Source: Yersinia mollaretii ATCC 43969
GTDB lineage: Bacteria; Pseudomonadota; Gammaproteobacteria; Enterobacterales; Enterobacteriaceae
Assembly (NCBI RefSeq): GCF_013282725.1
Contig: NZ_CP054043.1
Span: forward strand, 1,054,001 to 1,118,000
Length of the DNA stretch: 64,000 nt
Direction of reading: 5' to 3'
Shown: positions 26,150 through 38,875 of the stretch, piece after piece
How positions within the stretch are numbered: position 1 is the stretch's first letter
Layout of the letters: each line of letters opens with the position of its first letter
The notes under the pieces: generated by a model
Databases searched by the model: none
Told to the model about the DNA's origin: nothing
The model's input: only the letters and a program-made list of their open reading frames with translations
Translations under genes and position numbers: made by a program

Positions 26150-28786
26150 ATGAACGAACAATATTCCGCAATGCGAAGTAACGTCAGTATGCTCGGCAAA
26201 CTACTCGGGGATACCATCAAGGAAGCGCTCGGCGAACACATTCTTGATCGAGTAGAAACCATCCGTAAATTATCCAAATCTTCGCGTGCTGGTAATGAAG
26301 CGAGCCGTCAGGAGTTGTTGACGACACTGCAAAATCTCTCCAACGACGAGCTGCTGCCGGTGGCCCGTGCTTTTAGCCAATTCCTCAATCTGACGAATAC
26401 GGCGGAGCAATACCACAGCATTTCGCCACACGGTGAAGCGGCAAGTAACCCGGAAGCCCTGGCCCAACTGTTCACCCGCTTAAAAGACAAAAAACTGAGC
26501 GAGCAAGATATGCGTAGCGCGGTTGATGAGTTATCCATCGAACTGGTGCTGACCGCTCACCCAACCGAGATTACCCGCCGCACCCTGATCCATAAACTGG
26601 TGGAAGTGAATACCTGCCTGAGCCAGTTGGATCACAATGATTTAGCCGATTACGAACGCAACAAGATCATGCGTCGTTTGCGGCAGTTGGTTGCACAATC
26701 ATGGCATACCGACGAAATTCGTAAAATTCGCCCCTCCCCAGTGGATGAAGCCAAATGGGGCTTTGCCGTGGTCGAAAACAGCTTATGGGAAGGGGTGCCC
26801 GCGTTCTTGCGCGAGTTTAACGAGCAGTTGCAAAACTCCCTCGACTACCGCTTGCCAGTAGAAGCCGTGCCGATTCGCTTTACGTCATGGATGGGCGGCG
26901 ACCGCGACGGTAACCCGAATGTGACCGCTGAAATCACCCGCCATGTGCTGCTGCTTAGCCGCTGGAAAGCCACCGATCTGTTCCTGCGTGATATTCAAGT
27001 GCTGGTGTCAGAGCTATCGATGTCGGAATGCACGCCGGAACTGCGTGAGCTGGCGGGTGGCGACGAGATACCGGAACCTTATCGCGAGCTGATGAAGCGC
27101 GTCCGTACCCAGTTGACCAACACTCAGGTTTACTTAGAAAAACGCCTGAAAGGCGAGCGTGTCTTGCCACCGACTGATTTGCTGGTTAGCAATGACCAAC
27201 TGTGGGACCCGCTCTACGCCTGCTATCAATCACTGAAAGCCTGCGGCATGGAGATTATTGCCAACGGCCAGTTGTTGGATACCCTGCGCCGGGTTCGCTG
27301 CTTTGGCGTGCCATTGGTGCGTATCGATGTGCGCCAAGAAAGTACTCGCCACACCGATGCCATTGCTGAGCTAACCCGCTATCTGGGCCTCGGCGATTAT
27401 GAGAGCTGGTCTGAAGCGGACAAACAAGCCTTCCTGATCCGCGAATTGAACTCCAAGCGCCCACTGGTCCCACTGAAATGGGAACCGAGCGCTGATACAC
27501 AAGAAGTGCTGGAAACCTGTCGGGTGATCGCCGAAGCGCCGGAAGGCTCTATCGCGGCCTATGTTATCTCGATGGCGAAAGTGCCATCGGATGTACTGGC
27601 GGTGCATTTGCTGCTGAAAGAGGCGGGCTGCCCGTTCACCCTGCCAGTGGCCCCACTGTTCGAAACCCTTGATGACCTGAACAACGCCGATGACGTGATG
27701 ACGCAGTTGCTGAACATCGATTGGTATCGCGGCCTGATTCAAGGCAAGCAGATGGTGATGATTGGCTATTCTGACTCGGCGAAAGATGCCGGTGTGATGG
27801 CGGCTTCTTGGGCGCAATATCGCGCACAGGATTCGTTGATCAAAACCTGCGAGAAAGCAGGGATCACCCTGACGCTGTTCCATGGCCGTGGCGGTTCTAT
27901 TGGTCGTGGTGGCGCACCTGCTCACGCCGCACTGCTCTCTCAGCCTCCAGGTAGCCTGAAAGGTGGCTTACGTGTGACGGAGCAAGGCGAGATGATTCGC
28001 TTTAAGTTTGGTCTGCCGGAAGTCACCATCAGCAGTCTGGCGCTCTATGCTGGCGCGATTCTGGAAGCCAATCTGCTCCCACCACCGGAACCAAAGAAAG
28101 AGTGGGTTGAGGTGATGGATATTCTGTCGAACGCATCCTGCGATATGTATCGCGGCTATGTGCGCGAAAATCCAGAGTTCGTCCCTTACTTCCGCTCCGC
28201 CACCCCAGAGCTGGAATTAGGCAAGCTGCCGTTGGGTTCACGGCCAGCCAAACGTCGCCCAAATGGCGGTGTGGAGAGCTTGCGGGCGATTCCGTGGATC
28301 TTCGCCTGGACACAAAACCGTCTGATGCTACCTGCCTGGTTAGGTGCCGGGGCTGGGTTGCAGAAAGCGATTGATGCTGGCAAGCGCGATGTCCTCGCCA
28401 CCATGTGCCGTGACTGGCCGTTCTTCTCGACCCGTATCGGCATGCTGGAGATGGTGTTCGCCAAAGCCGATTTGTGGCTGGCAGAGTATTATGATCAGCG
28501 TTTAGTGGATAAATCTTTGTGGCCGTTGGGTCAGCAACTGCGTGATCAATTGGCAGCGGACATTAACGTGGTGCTGGCGATTGCCAATGATGATCACTTG
28601 ATGGCTGATTTGCCGTGGATTGCGGAGTCTATCGCGTTACGTAACGTGTACACCGACCCGCTGAACGTCTTGCAAGCAGAGCTGTTGCACCGTTCGCGTC
28701 AGCAAGAGCACCCCGATGCCCGTGTTGAGCAGGCGTTAATGGTGACCATCGCGGGTGTCGCGGCGGGAATGCGCAATACTGGCTAG
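26150..28786 (+). CDS. ppc: Phosphoenolpyruvate carboxylase
   Basis: Cytosolic anaplerotic enzyme that carboxylates PEP to oxaloacetate. The 878 residues (E. coli 883) start [20 protein letters not shown] and end in the conserved RNTG. Active-site motifs: [16 protein letters not shown] near residue 133 (catalytic His), [14 protein letters not shown] near 245, [14 protein letters not shown] near 540 and [14 protein letters not shown] near 577. AGGGG lies 5 bp before the ATG. A rightward gene next to argE, as in E. coli. An ERIC fragment lies in its leader. Confidence 0.98.
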   Translation: MNEQYSAMRSNVSMLGKLLGDTIKEALGEHILDRVETIRKLSKSSRAGNEASRQELLTTLQNLSNDELLPVARAFSQFLNLTNTAEQYHSISPHGEAASNPEALAQLFTRLKDKKLSEQDMRSAVDELSIELVLTAHPTEITRRTLIHKLVEVNTCLSQLDHNDLADYERNKIMRRLRQLVAQSWHTDEIRKIRPSPVDEAKWGFAVVENSLWEGVPAFLREFNEQLQNSLDYRLPVEAVPIRFTSWMGGDRDGNPNVTAEITRHVLLLSRWKATDLFLRDIQVLVSELSMSECTPELRELAGGDEIPEPYRELMKRVRTQLTNTQVYLEKRLKGERVLPPTDLLVSNDQLWDPLYACYQSLKACGMEIIANGQLLDTLRRVRCFGVPLVRIDVRQESTRHTDAIAELTRYLGLGDYESWSEADKQAFLIRELNSKRPLVPLKWEPSADTQEVLETCRVIAEAPEGSIAAYVISMAKVPSDVLAVHLLLKEAGCPFTLPVAPLFETLDDLNNADDVMTQLLNIDWYRGLIQGKQMVMIGYSDSAKDAGVMAASWAQYRAQDSLIKTCEKAGITLTLFHGRGGSIGRGGAPAHAALLSQPPGSLKGGLRVTEQGEMIRFKFGLPEVTISSLALYAGAILEANLLPPPEPKKEWVEVMDILSNASCDMYRGYVRENPEFVPYFRSATPELELGKLPLGSRPAKRRPNGGVESLRAIPWIFAWTQNRLMLPAWLGAGAGLQKAIDAGKRDVLATMCRDWPFFSTRIGMLEMVFAKADLWLAEYYDQRLVDKSLWPLGQQLRDQLAADINVVLAIANDDHLMADLPWIAESIALRNVYTDPLNVLQAELLHRSRQQEHPDARVEQALMVTIAGVAAGMRNTG

Positions 28787-28804
28787 CCGTTAGCTCGAGG
28801 GTGA

Positions 28805-28838
28805 GGTCGGTTGGCAGGCAATTTACGTCCAACCGACC
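28805..28838. terminator. Hairpin between ppc and fpr
   Basis: Perfect 10-bp stem GGTCGGTTGG and CCAACCGACC (28805-28814 and 28829-28838). T-tracts are poor on both sides; it separates the converging ppc and fpr genes. Confidence 0.65.
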
Positions 28839-28895
28839 GCCAATGCTTCAATTGTCTATCGGCGCATGCGCTGATTCATTGATATAAAGCGAATC

Positions 28896-29642
28896 CTACC
28901 AGTACTGTTCGCTGGTCATATGCCCCGGTTTACGGCGCAAATGTTTACGCATTTCGCGTTGCTCTTTCAGTAATTGCTGGGTGTCTCGCACCATTTGCGG
29001 GTTACCGCACAGCATCACATGACTGTCCTTCGCATCAATGTTCAACCCCACCGCCGCCTCCAGTGAGCCATTTTCAATCAATGCGGGTACCCTGCCCGTC
29101 AACGAACCGGGAGAGCGCTCGCGACTCACCACCGTCTGGATACGCAACTTGCCGTTATAGCGCTGTTCTAGCTGTTGCATCAATGGCAAGTAGCTGAGAT
29201 CACGGGCAAAACGTGCGGCATGAACTAACACCACATGCTTAAAGCGCTCCAGATCGCGCCCCTCCTGCAAGATAGAGAGATAGGGGCCAATAGCGGTGCC
29301 CGTTGCCAGCATCCATAAGGTATCGCAATCCGGTATCTCTTCCAGCACAAAGAAGCCAGCAGCCTGCTTGGTCACCATCACTTCATCGCCCACCGCCAGT
29401 TGATCTAACCGTGGGCTGAGTTTTCCTTCCGGCACCGTGACCAGATAGAACTCCAGATTGTCGTCACTCGGGGCATTGACGTAAGAGTAGGCCCGCTGCA
29501 CCCGCTCGCCGTTAATATCTAATGCCAGCTTGGCAAATTGACCCGCAGTAAAGGGATCGACGGGTGCACTGACCCGAATACTGAACAGCGCGTCTGTCCA
29601 GTGCTCGACGTGAGTAATCTTGCCACTAACCCATTCAGCCAT
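28896..29642 (-). CDS. fpr: Ferredoxin/flavodoxin-NADP+ reductase Fpr
   Basis: FAD enzyme that moves electrons between NADPH and flavodoxin or ferredoxin; SoxRS-controlled in E. coli. ATG 29642 (MAEWVSGKITHVEHWTDALF) gives 248 residues as in E. coli; the frame reaching back to 29669 adds nine residues without support. Motifs: RAYSYVNAP for FAD binding (near 50), TGTAIGPYLSIL for NADPH binding (near 116), VMLCGNPQMVRDT and the C-terminal Trp in EQYW. It stands apart from glpX here because emrD lies between them. Confidence 0.97.
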   Translation of the reverse strand: MAEWVSGKITHVEHWTDALFSIRVSAPVDPFTAGQFAKLALDINGERVQRAYSYVNAPSDDNLEFYLVTVPEGKLSPRLDQLAVGDEVMVTKQAAGFFVLEEIPDCDTLWMLATGTAIGPYLSILQEGRDLERFKHVVLVHAARFARDLSYLPLMQQLEQRYNGKLRIQTVVSRERSPGSLTGRVPALIENGSLEAAVGLNIDAKDSHVMLCGNPQMVRDTQQLLKEQREMRKHLRRKPGHMTSEQYW

Positions 29643-29958
29643 CGTTATGGTCCCTCCGTCATCTTTCAAATTGCAGGTGTATTAGAAATCGAGCCAAAAG
29701 CGCAGGCGATATCTTAGGGGATCTGGCTGGAAAGTATTATCGATTAAATGTTATGGCGCTGTTTTGCTTAGCAGATTCACGTCGCCACCGTGAATATGGA
29801 CACTTTAGTTTACGTGGGTGGTGGTTTTATCTGCCAGTTGACCATTTGGCAATATGTCGTGCTGTCTCGCTAAAAATTTTAAATTTGTTAGCTTATGCGC
29901 AAATAGTGAGGTGTGTCGCAAAACGGCACGAGTTACAGCTAATTGACACGTTAAGATA
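29643..29958. other. Spacer between fpr and emrD, no gene seen
   Basis: About 316 bp holding both divergent promoters. The only structure I see is a 7-bp inverted repeat ATTCACG/CGTGAAT at 29775-29795. A short open frame (29753-29959) has no ribosome binding site or recognisable protein. Confidence 0.5.
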
Positions 29959-31143
29959 ATGAAAAAAATAGAGAATTTTCACCTGCTGGTGATGTTAATC
30001 CTGTTAGTTGCCGTGGGTCAGATGGCGCAGACAATCTATGTGCCGGTTATCGCGGATATCGCCCGTGATTTATCCGTGCGTACCGGTGTGGTACAGCGCG
30101 TGATGGCGGCCTATTTGTTGACCTATGGCTTCTCACAACTGATTTATGGCCCGCTATCAGACCGGATTGGCCGTCGCCCCGTCATTCTGGCGGGCATGAT
30201 GATTTTTATGTTAGGCGCATTGGGGGCATGGCTGGCAGGTAGCCTGGCCATGCTGGTGGCAGCCAGCGCTTTGCAAGGCATGGGGACGGGAGTTGCGGGT
30301 GTGATGGCGCGAACCATGCCTCGGGATCTCTACTCCGGCTCCACATTACGTTACGCCAACAGCATGTTAAACATGGGGATTCTGGTTAGCCCGCTCATGG
30401 CTCCAGTGATTGGCGGGGTGCTGGCGAGTCTGTTTGGCTGGCGCGCTTGCTACGCATTTCTGCTGTTTTTATGCGGCGGCGTGGCATTTTGTATGTTCCG
30501 CTGGCTGCCGGAAACCCGTCCGCAGCAGACTGAAAAACGGCGAATGCTCGCCAGCTTCCGTCTGTTGTTATCTGACCGCGCCTTTAGCTGCTATCTGGTG
30601 ATGCTGATTGGCGCACTGGCTGGAATTGCGGTCTTTGAGGCCAGTGCTGGCGTGTTAATGGGCGGCGTGCTTGGGCTGAGTGGGGTAACCGTCAGTATTC
30701 TGTTTATCCTGCCAATTCCAGCGGCATTCTTTGGCGCATGGTATGCCGGTCGCGACGGTAAAAGCTTCCACAGTCTGATGTGGCATTCAGTGATCAGTTG
30801 CCTGCTGGCAGGGTTGATGATGTGGATACCGGGCTGGTTTGGCGTGATGAATATCTGGACGCTAGTCATTCCGGCAGCACTATTCTTCTTTGGGGCGGGG
30901 ATGTTATTCCCACTGGCAACCACCGGAGCAATGGAGCCATTCCCTTATCTGGCAGGTGCGGCAGGGGCACTGGTCGGCGGGCTACAGAATGTGGGGTCAG
31001 GATTGGCGACATGGTTGTCCGCTATGCTGCCGCAGACCGGGCAATTTAGTCTGGGGTTGCTGATGTTCGCCATGGCGATATTGATTTTGCTCTGCTGGTG
31101 GCCGTTATCCCATCGGATGCAGCCACAAGAACACCGCGTTTAA
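29959..31143 (+). CDS. emrD: Multidrug efflux MFS transporter EmrD
   Basis: Proton-driven inner-membrane antiporter for hydrophobic drugs and detergents, Bcr/CflA-type major facilitator family. The 394 residues have 12 hydrophobic segments. The family motif A is visible between segments 2 and 3 as YGPLSDRIGRRPVILAG (near residue 63), and YLLTYGFSQLIYGPLSD matches the EmrD N-terminus. It is inserted between fpr and glpX, which are adjacent in E. coli, and ends in a clear terminator. Confidence 0.93.
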   Translation: MKKIENFHLLVMLILLVAVGQMAQTIYVPVIADIARDLSVRTGVVQRVMAAYLLTYGFSQLIYGPLSDRIGRRPVILAGMMIFMLGALGAWLAGSLAMLVAASALQGMGTGVAGVMARTMPRDLYSGSTLRYANSMLNMGILVSPLMAPVIGGVLASLFGWRACYAFLLFLCGGVAFCMFRWLPETRPQQTEKRRMLASFRLLLSDRAFSCYLVMLIGALAGIAVFEASAGVLMGGVLGLSGVTVSILFILPIPAAFFGAWYAGRDGKSFHSLMWHSVISCLLAGLMMWIPGWFGVMNIWTLVIPAALFFFGAGMLFPLATTGAMEPFPYLAGAAGALVGGLQNVGSGLATWLSAMLPQTGQFSLGLLMFAMAILILLCWWPLSHRMQPQEHRV

Positions 31144-31171
31144 GCGAGGCTGAGCATACTAAGACTAAAAT

Positions 31172-31198
31172 GGGTACTGAATGCAGTACCCGTTTTTA
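31172..31198 (+). terminator. Rho-independent terminator after emrD
   Basis: Perfect stem GGGTACTG-AATG-CAGTACCC (31172-31191) followed by G and five T. It also faces the end of the convergent glpX. Confidence 0.9.
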
Positions 31199-31213
31199 TT
31201 GATGCCGACCAAG

Positions 31214-32224
31214 TTACAGTAAGAATTCGTGCAGTGACGGGTCTTTGCGATCCAAGAAATGGGTGGAACGGATGCGGCGAATGGTCCGAGATTTGCCCCG
31301 GATCAGTAGTGTTTCGGTGGTCGCCATGTTCCCTTTGCGGTAAATCCCCTCCAGCAGATCACCTTTGGTAATTCCGGTGGCGGAGAAAATGACATTGTCA
31401 TTGCGCGCCATATCCCCCAATAACAGAACTTTACCTGCTTCGATGCCCATGGATTTACAGCGCGCCAGCTCTTGCTCACCGATTCGACGGTTATCTTCGT
31501 TATCCCCCTTCACTTGATGGCGCGGCAACAAACGGCCTTGCATATCGCCGTCTAATGCACGAATCACCGCAGCCGAAATCACCCCTTCAGGTGCACCGCC
31601 GATGCAGTACATCACATCCACTTCGCTCTCTGGCATACAGGTTAAAATGGATGCCGCGACATCGCCATCTGGAATGGCGAAGACTTTAACGCCCAGTTGC
31701 TGCATTTCAGCAATGATGCCGTCATGACGCGGTTTGGCTAGCGTGATCACGGTTAAATCAACTAACGGTTTATTCAGCTTGCTGGCAACATTACGCAGGT
31801 TTTGCTCGAGCGACAGGTTAAGGTCGATAGCGCCTTTCGCACCGGGGCCAACCACCAGCTTCTCCATATACATATCCGGCGCATGTAAAAATGTGCCTTT
31901 ATCGCCCACCGCCAACACCGCCAACGCATTGGCCTGCCCCATGGCGGTCATGCGGGTGCCTTCAATGGGATCAACCGCAATATCAACAGCATCCCCTTGC
32001 CCCGTACCGACGCGCTCACCGATAAACAGCATCGGTGCTTCATCAATTTCGCCTTCACCGATAACAATCTGCCCATCGATATTGACCTGATTGAGCATAA
32101 TGCGCATAGCCCGTACCGCAGCGCCGTCGGCGGCATTTTTATCGCCCCGACCCAGCCACTTATAACCTGCTAGCGCGGCAGCTTCGGTAACACGGGAGAA
32201 CTCGATGGCTAATTCACGTTTCAT
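31214..32224 (-). CDS. glpX: Fructose-1,6-bisphosphatase class II GlpX
   Basis: Gluconeogenic phosphatase, Li+-sensitive-phosphatase fold, Mn2+-dependent. I placed the start at ATG 32224 (MKRELAIEFSRVTEAAALAG), giving 336 residues as in E. coli; upstream codons in frame reach 32362 but cover the glpK terminator. Metal-site motifs: VIGEGEIDEAPML near residue 54 and DIAVDPIEGTRM near 82. Last gene of the glpFKX cluster, but separated from glpK by a terminator, so it probably also has its own promoter. Confidence 0.97.
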   Translation of the reverse strand: MKRELAIEFSRVTEAAALAGYKWLGRGDKNAADGAAVRAMRIMLNQVNIDGQIVIGEGEIDEAPMLFIGERVGTGQGDAVDIAVDPIEGTRMTAMGQANALAVLAVGDKGTFLHAPDMYMEKLVVGPGAKGAIDLNLSLEQNLRNVASKLNKPLVDLTVITLAKPRHDGIIAEMQQLGVKVFAIPDGDVAASILTCMPESEVDVMYCIGGAPEGVISAAVIRALDGDMQGRLLPRHQVKGDNEDNRRIGEQELARCKSMGIEAGKVLLLGDMARNDNVIFSATGITKGDLLEGIYRKGNMATTETLLIRGKSRTIRRIRSTHFLDRKDPSLHEFLL

Positions 32225-32312
32225 GGTTAGACCTGTTGATTGCGAAATGGAGGAACGATATATGGGCGGGAATTCTAGCACTCTTCGTCCTTGAAGGCGC
32301 AGCGGTGAGCGC

Positions 32313-32348
32313 ATAAAAAAACGCGCTATCGGGGGGCGATAGCGCGTT
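32313..32348 (-). terminator. Rho-independent terminator after glpK
   Basis: Stem AACGCGCTATCG/CGATAGCGCGTT (32320-32331 with 32337-32348). On the minus strand it is followed by seven T. It separates glpK from glpX. Confidence 0.92.
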
Positions 32349-32386
32349 GATGACAAAAACACGTTCAGCGTAAAACAGGTAGGCCG

Positions 32387-34013
<1,627 letters not shown>

Positions 34014-34033
34014 TACAATCTATTATTTATGTT

Positions 34034-34882
34034 TTATGCTTTACGTTCTGTGGCCGTGACCGTGTTTTCGTCTTCATCGGCGGCACACACATCACATGGC
34101 AAGTGGCGGCCAATCAGCGCACGATAACCAAATGCACCGAGCAATGCGCCGACAATTGGCCCGAAGATTGGCACCAAGAAGTAAGGAATATCACGTCCGC
34201 CAGTGAAGGCGATTTCACCCCAGCCAGCCAGATAAGCAAATGCTTTTGGACCAAAGTCACGTGCTGGGTTTAATGCGAAGCCGGTCAATGGCCCCATTGA
34301 TGCACCGATAACGGCGATCAGAATACCAATCAGCAGAGGAGCCAGCGGACCACGTGGAATACCGTTACCATCATCAGTCAGTGCCAAAATCAGGCACATC
34401 AGAATGGCAGTAATTACTGTTTCAACCAAGAAAGCTTGGAAAACAGAGATATGCGGATTTGGATAGGTAGAGAAGATACCCGCCAAATTTAGGCTCTCGG
34501 CACTGCCGCGAACCATTTGATGAGTTTGCTCAAAATCGACGAACAGGTTGTAGTACAGGCCGTACACTAATGCCGCAGCACAAAATGCGCCCGCAACCTG
34601 CGCCACAATGTAAGGGATAACTTTACGGCGATCAAAGCAAGCGAATAACCACAATGCGATGGTGACTGCCGGATTAAGGTGTGCACCTGAGATTGCTGCT
34701 GTTAAGTAGATGGCCATGGCAACACCCAAGCCCCAAATGATACTAATTTCCCATTGCCCGAAACTGGCGCCGGCCAACTTCAACGCAGCAACACAACCCA
34801 CACCAAAAAAGATTAGCAGACCGGTACCGAGGAACTCTGCGATACACTGGCCCTTCAAGGTCGAACTAGCGGTTTGGCTCAT
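34034..34882 (-). CDS. glpF: Glycerol facilitator GlpF
   Basis: Aquaglyceroporin of the inner membrane for passive glycerol entry. The 282 residues show six hydrophobic segments and the two pore half-helices with NPA motifs: GAHLNPAVTIALW (near residue 66) and GFALNPARDFGPK (near 202, with the Arg of the selectivity filter). First gene of glpFKX; its upstream region carries GlpR-like operators. Confidence 0.98.
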   Translation of the reverse strand: MSQTASSTLKGQCIAEFLGTGLLIFFGVGCVAALKLAGASFGQWEISIIWGLGVAMAIYLTAAISGAHLNPAVTIALWLFACFDRRKVIPYIVAQVAGAFCAAALVYGLYYNLFVDFEQTHQMVRGSAESLNLAGIFSTYPNPHISVFQAFLVETVITAILMCLILALTDDGNGIPRGPLAPLLIGILIAVIGASMGPLTGFALNPARDFGPKAFAYLAGWGEIAFTGGRDIPYFLVPIFGPIVGALLGAFGYRALIGRHLPCDVCAADEDENTVTATERKA

Positions 34883-34954
34883 AGTAGATGTCCTACAGAC
34901 AGAGATTTATAGGGTATTTCTTATTTTTGCCCTTCGTACCGCGAAGGGAGTGAT

Positions 34955-35062
34955 GTAAATTTATCGTTAACGAGCACAAACGAGAAATAGCGAAATCAAA
35001 ATGTGTGTAGTGCGTCATAAAAATGAGCGATTTCGCGTTATTCGTGGCTGTTAAGGGACTTT
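34955..35062 (-). promoter_or_regulatory. glpF promoter region with GlpR-like operators
   Basis: On the minus strand the stretch TTTCGCTATTTCTCGTTTGT followed by GCTCGTTAACGATAAATTTA closely parallels the E. coli glpFK control region, where these are GlpR sites. A further TTCGCGTTATTCGTGG (plus strand, near 35030) may be another. No attempt was made to score CRP sites. Confidence 0.7.
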
Positions 35063-35473
35063 AAAAGTGTGATCAGACCAGTGGTTTCTTATCTGCTTGT
35101 TAAGAGAATGTAGAGTTTTACAGTATAGGCCGTCACCGTCTTTCAGTTTTTGCCGATATCTCCTGATACGAAATTGCTACAGAGTGTGGTTTGTGCCGTA
35201 TGGCGCTAGACAGGGGGAGACTGGCTACATACAATCGGTTTATCAAGAGCATCGTTTTTATCAAGCTGCGTTGCCTTTACGAAGGGACGCGTTAGAACAT
35301 AGCGCTTGTTACACTCGTTCGATGGATATATAGCGCGATAAGTATTCACAGCAGTTTCATCTACCGAGGGTTGCTTTAGTCGATAAGGTTATGTCGTGCA
35401 TAGGGTAACTTCGGTGAAGAGTGATGACTGCGACTAAAAGTTGTACGCCTTGCTACCAGAAGGGGACCGAAGA
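35063..35473. other. Spacer between glpF and zapB, no gene seen
   Basis: About 400 bp. An open frame at 35097-35333 has no ribosome binding site and no family resemblance. The zapB promoter must lie at the right end. No repeat is obvious. Confidence 0.5.
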
Positions 35474-35713
35474 ATGTCATTTGAAGTATTTGAGAAATTG
35501 GAAGTTAAAGTTCAGCAGGCGATTGATACCATCACTTTGTTACAGATGGAAATTGAAGAGCTGAAAGAGAAAAATAACACCCTGTCCCAAGAAGTTCAGG
35601 ATGTAGCGGGTGGCCGTGAAGCCTTAGTGCGTGAAAATGAGCAACTAAAGCAAGAGCAACACGTCTGGCAGGATCGTCTGCGGGCACTGTTGGGAAAGAT
35701 GGAAGAAGTCTAA
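35474..35713 (+). CDS. zapB: Cell division factor ZapB
   Basis: Small coiled-coil protein that stimulates Z-ring assembly through ZapA and MatP. The 79 residues starting at ATG 35474 ([20 protein letters not shown]) are almost one continuous coiled coil with Leu/Ile heptads and the typical end [20 protein letters not shown] lies about 8 bp before this ATG; the frame from 35441 would add 11 residues covering this site. Confidence 0.96.
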   Translation: MSFEVFEKLEVKVQQAIDTITLLQMEIEELKEKNNTLSQEVQDVAGGREALVRENEQLKQEQHVWQDRLRALLGKMEEV

Positions 35714-35763
35714 CGACTGACTGGCTTTCATCGACTCTTCCTGCTTGAAGTAGCAGGAATGCA

Positions 35764-35792
35764 AAAGGGCGATATCAATATCGCCCTTTTTT
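35764..35792 (+). terminator. Terminator between zapB and rraA
   Basis: Stem AAGGGCGATAT/ATATCGCCCTT with a very short loop, then a T-run. The symmetrical A and T tracts let it serve both converging genes. Confidence 0.9.
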
Positions 35793-35821
35793 AGGTTTTT
35801 CGCTGAAAGGTACGTGGTATA

Positions 35822-36403
<582 letters not shown>

Positions 36404-36439
36404 TCACGCCAGCCCGCTAGGGTAAAGAGAGCGGTGGGA

Positions 36440-37357
36440 TTAACTCAATACCAAGCCGACGGCAAACAGGATATTGGTCAGCAGCGCGGCTTTTACCATA
36501 TGTTCAAGCATCGGGCGCATGCCCGCCGCCGTTGGGTCGCGCAGGACAAACAGGGCATGTTTAGCCAACAGTGGGACAGCCAAAATAAAGATCCATCCAG
36601 CCCAACTATGCAGATTCAAAAAGCTAAATAGCGCCAGACAGAAGATAGCAGCAGCAATCAGCAGCACATGATAGTAACGCGCAACCACTGGGCCGAGTCG
36701 CACTGCCAGTGTGTTTTTGCCATTTGCTCTGTCATTTTCAATATCACGCAAATTATTAATATTCAAAACAGCGGTAGCCAGTAAACCACAGGCCGTGGCA
36801 GGCAGCATGACAATGCTATCAAAGTGCCCAGCCTGAAGGTAATAAGTCCCGGCGACACTCAGCCAGCCAAAGAATACCAACACGGATATATCGCCCAACC
36901 CCATATAACCATAGGGTTTATTACCCACGGTGTAGGTAATGGCGGCCACAATAGCCATCAGGCCGAGCAGCAGGAAGCCTAAAACGTCACTGGGTTTTTC
37001 ACAGGCGATGGCGATAAGTGAGATACCGGAAACGACCGTCAGGGTCACGGTGATAATCAGCGCAACTTTCATCTGATGGCGAGTAATCATCCCTTTTTGC
37101 ATGCCGCGCAACGGCCCGATACGCTCTTCAGTATCACTGCCCTTAATAGCATCGCCGTAATCATTGGCCAGATTGGAGAGAATTTGCAGCAGGCCAGCCG
37201 TCAATAAGGCGAGTAAAGCGACGGCGGGTTTAAAACTATCGAGCCAGACAGCCAATGCTGAGCCAGTGACGATAGAGGCAAAAGCCAGAGGTAGGGTTCG
37301 TGGCCGTAGGCTTTCCAGCCAAGCCTGAGTTTGGCTGGTGTTAGTTGATAGGCTCAT
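36440..37357 (-). CDS. menA: 1,4-dihydroxy-2-naphthoate octaprenyltransferase MenA
   Basis: UbiA-family membrane prenyltransferase that makes demethylmenaquinone. Eight to nine hydrophobic segments; Mg2+-prenyl-diphosphate motifs NLANDYGDAIKGSD (near residue 58) and NNLRDIENDRANGKNTLA (near 207). I chose ATG 37357 (MSLSTNTSQTQAWLESLRPR), giving 305 residues; in-frame Met codons at 37369 and 37393 would add 4 or 12 residues and cannot be ruled out. Confidence 0.95.
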   Translation of the reverse strand: MSLSTNTSQTQAWLESLRPRTLPLAFASIVTGSALAVWLDSFKPAVALLALLTAGLLQILSNLANDYGDAIKGSDTEERIGPLRGMQKGMITRHQMKVALIITVTLTVVSGISLIAIACEKPSDVLGFLLLGLMAIVAAITYTVGNKPYGYMGLGDISVLVFFGWLSVAGTYYLQAGHFDSIVMLPATACGLLATAVLNINNLRDIENDRANGKNTLAVRLGPVVARYYHVLLIAAAIFCLALFSFLNLHSWAGWIFILAVPLLAKHALFVLRDPTAAGMRPMLEHMVKAALLTNILFAVGLVLS

Positions 37358-37449
37358 TTTTCGCTTCATTTTATAGGGGTCTGGTCCGCCCATATTGGCG
37401 CGTTAAAAAGATTCATGTCTGCCAAGAATAATAGTCAAAAACATGTTGA

Positions 37450-37483
37450 TGAAAACAAGAGTGGGAGGCGATGCCTCCCACTC
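37450..37483 (-). terminator. Terminator after hslU
   Basis: Perfect stem GAGTGGGAGGC-GAT-GCCTCCCACTC (37459-37483); on the minus strand it is followed by TTGTTTTC. Confidence 0.85.
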
Positions 37484-37531
37484 GATATTTATTGGCGGAC
37501 CATTTTATCCAGCATGGGACTATAAAGCGAA

Positions 37532-38863
37532 TTATAGGATAAAACGGCTCAGATCTTCATCTGCAACCAGTTCATCCAAATGCTTACCGACATAGGCCGC
37601 GTCAATGGTGATGGATTGACCATGACTTTCGCTGGCGTCATAGGAGATATCCTCCATCAGGCGCTCCAGCACGGTATGCAAACGACGTGCGCCGATATTT
37701 TCGGTGCGTTCATTCACCTGCCATGCCGCTTCAGCGATTTTGCGGATACCTTCGCGGGTAAACTCAACAGTCACACCTTCGGTCGCCATCAGCGCCTTGT
37801 ACTGCTCGGTTAACGAGGCACTCGGCTCCGTCAGAATACGCTCGAAATCATCCGTAGTCAGCGCCTGCAACTCTACGCGGATAGGTAAGCGACCTTGCAA
37901 TTCCGGAATAAGGTCTGACGGGCTGGAGACCTGAAATGCGCCGGAAGCAATAAACAGAATATGGTCAGTTTTTACCATGCCGTGTTTGGTGGAAACCGTG
38001 CAACCTTCAACCAATGGCAGCAAATCACGCTGCACCCCTTCACGGGAAACATCTGGGCCAGAGGTCTGGCCGCGTTTACAGATTTTATCGATTTCATCGA
38101 TGAACACGATCCCGTGTTGCTCCACCGCATCAATCGCCTGCTGCTTCAGTTCTTCTGGGTTAACCAGCTTCGCGCCCTCTTCCTCAATCAGCAGTTTGAA
38201 TGCATCTTTGATTTTGATTTTGCGCGGTTTTTGTTTCTGACCTGCAATGTTCTGGAACATCGATTGCAACTGGTTGGTCATCTCTTCCATGCCCGGAGGA
38301 GCCATAATTTCAACCCCCATCGGCGAGGCAGCCAGATCGATCTCAATCTCTTTGTCATCTAACTGACCTTCACGCAATTTTTTGCGGAAAGCCTGACGGG
38401 TGGCAGATGGCTCTTGTGTTTCATCCGGCTGACCCCAGTTATTTTTGGCTGGCGGGATGAGCACGTCCAGAATGCGCTCTTCAGCTAACTCTTCCGCCCG
38501 ATAACGCATTTTCTCAATGGATTGATGGCGAACCATTTTAACGGCAGCATCAGTCAGATCGCGGATAATTGAGTCCACTTCTTTACCAACATAGCCAACT
38601 TCGGTGAATTTCGTGGCTTCAACTTTGATGAATGGCGCATTAGCCAGTTTTGCCAAGCGGCGGGCAATTTCAGTTTTACCCACACCGGTTGGGCCGATCA
38701 TCAAAATATTTTTAGGAGTAACTTCGTGGCGCAACTCTTCGTTGAGCTGCATCCGACGCCAGCGATTGCGCAGAGCAATGGCCACTGCACGTTTAGCTTT
38801 ATCTTGGCCGATAATATAGCTATCAAGTTCGCTGACGATTTCGCGTGGGGTCATTTCAGACAT
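37532..38863 (-). CDS. hslU: ATP-dependent protease ATPase subunit HslU (ClpY)
   Basis: AAA+ unfoldase of the HslUV heat-shock protease. The 443 residues have the E. coli length. Motifs: [19 protein letters not shown] near residue 19, Walker [16 protein letters not shown] near 57, Walker [12 protein letters not shown] near 254, sensor region and the C-terminal DLSRFIL that docks into HslV. It follows hslV by 12 bp. Confidence 0.99.
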   Translation of the reverse strand: MSEMTPREIVSELDSYIIGQDKAKRAVAIALRNRWRRMQLNEELRHEVTPKNILMIGPTGVGKTEIARRLAKLANAPFIKVEATKFTEVGYVGKEVDSIIRDLTDAAVKMVRHQSIEKMRYRAEELAEERILDVLIPPAKNNWGQPDETQEPSATRQAFRKKLREGQLDDKEIEIDLAASPMGVEIMAPPGMEEMTNQLQSMFQNIAGQKQKPRKIKIKDAFKLLIEEEGAKLVNPEELKQQAIDAVEQHGIVFIDEIDKICKRGQTSGPDVSREGVQRDLLPLVEGCTVSTKHGMVKTDHILFIASGAFQVSSPSDLIPELQGRLPIRVELQALTTDDFERILTEPSASLTEQYKALMATEGVTVEFTREGIRKIAEAAWQVNERTENIGARRLHTVLERLMEDISYDASESHGQSITIDAAYVGKHLDELVADEDLSRFIL

Positions 38864-38875
38864 GTTTCTCTATCC

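Noticed and set aside
29753..29959. Possible 68-codon gene before emrD
   Set aside because: No ribosome binding site, no recognisable family, and it lies in the promoter space of emrD.
35097..35333. Possible 78-codon gene between glpF and zapB
   Set aside because: Cys- and Arg-rich random-looking product with no ribosome binding site.
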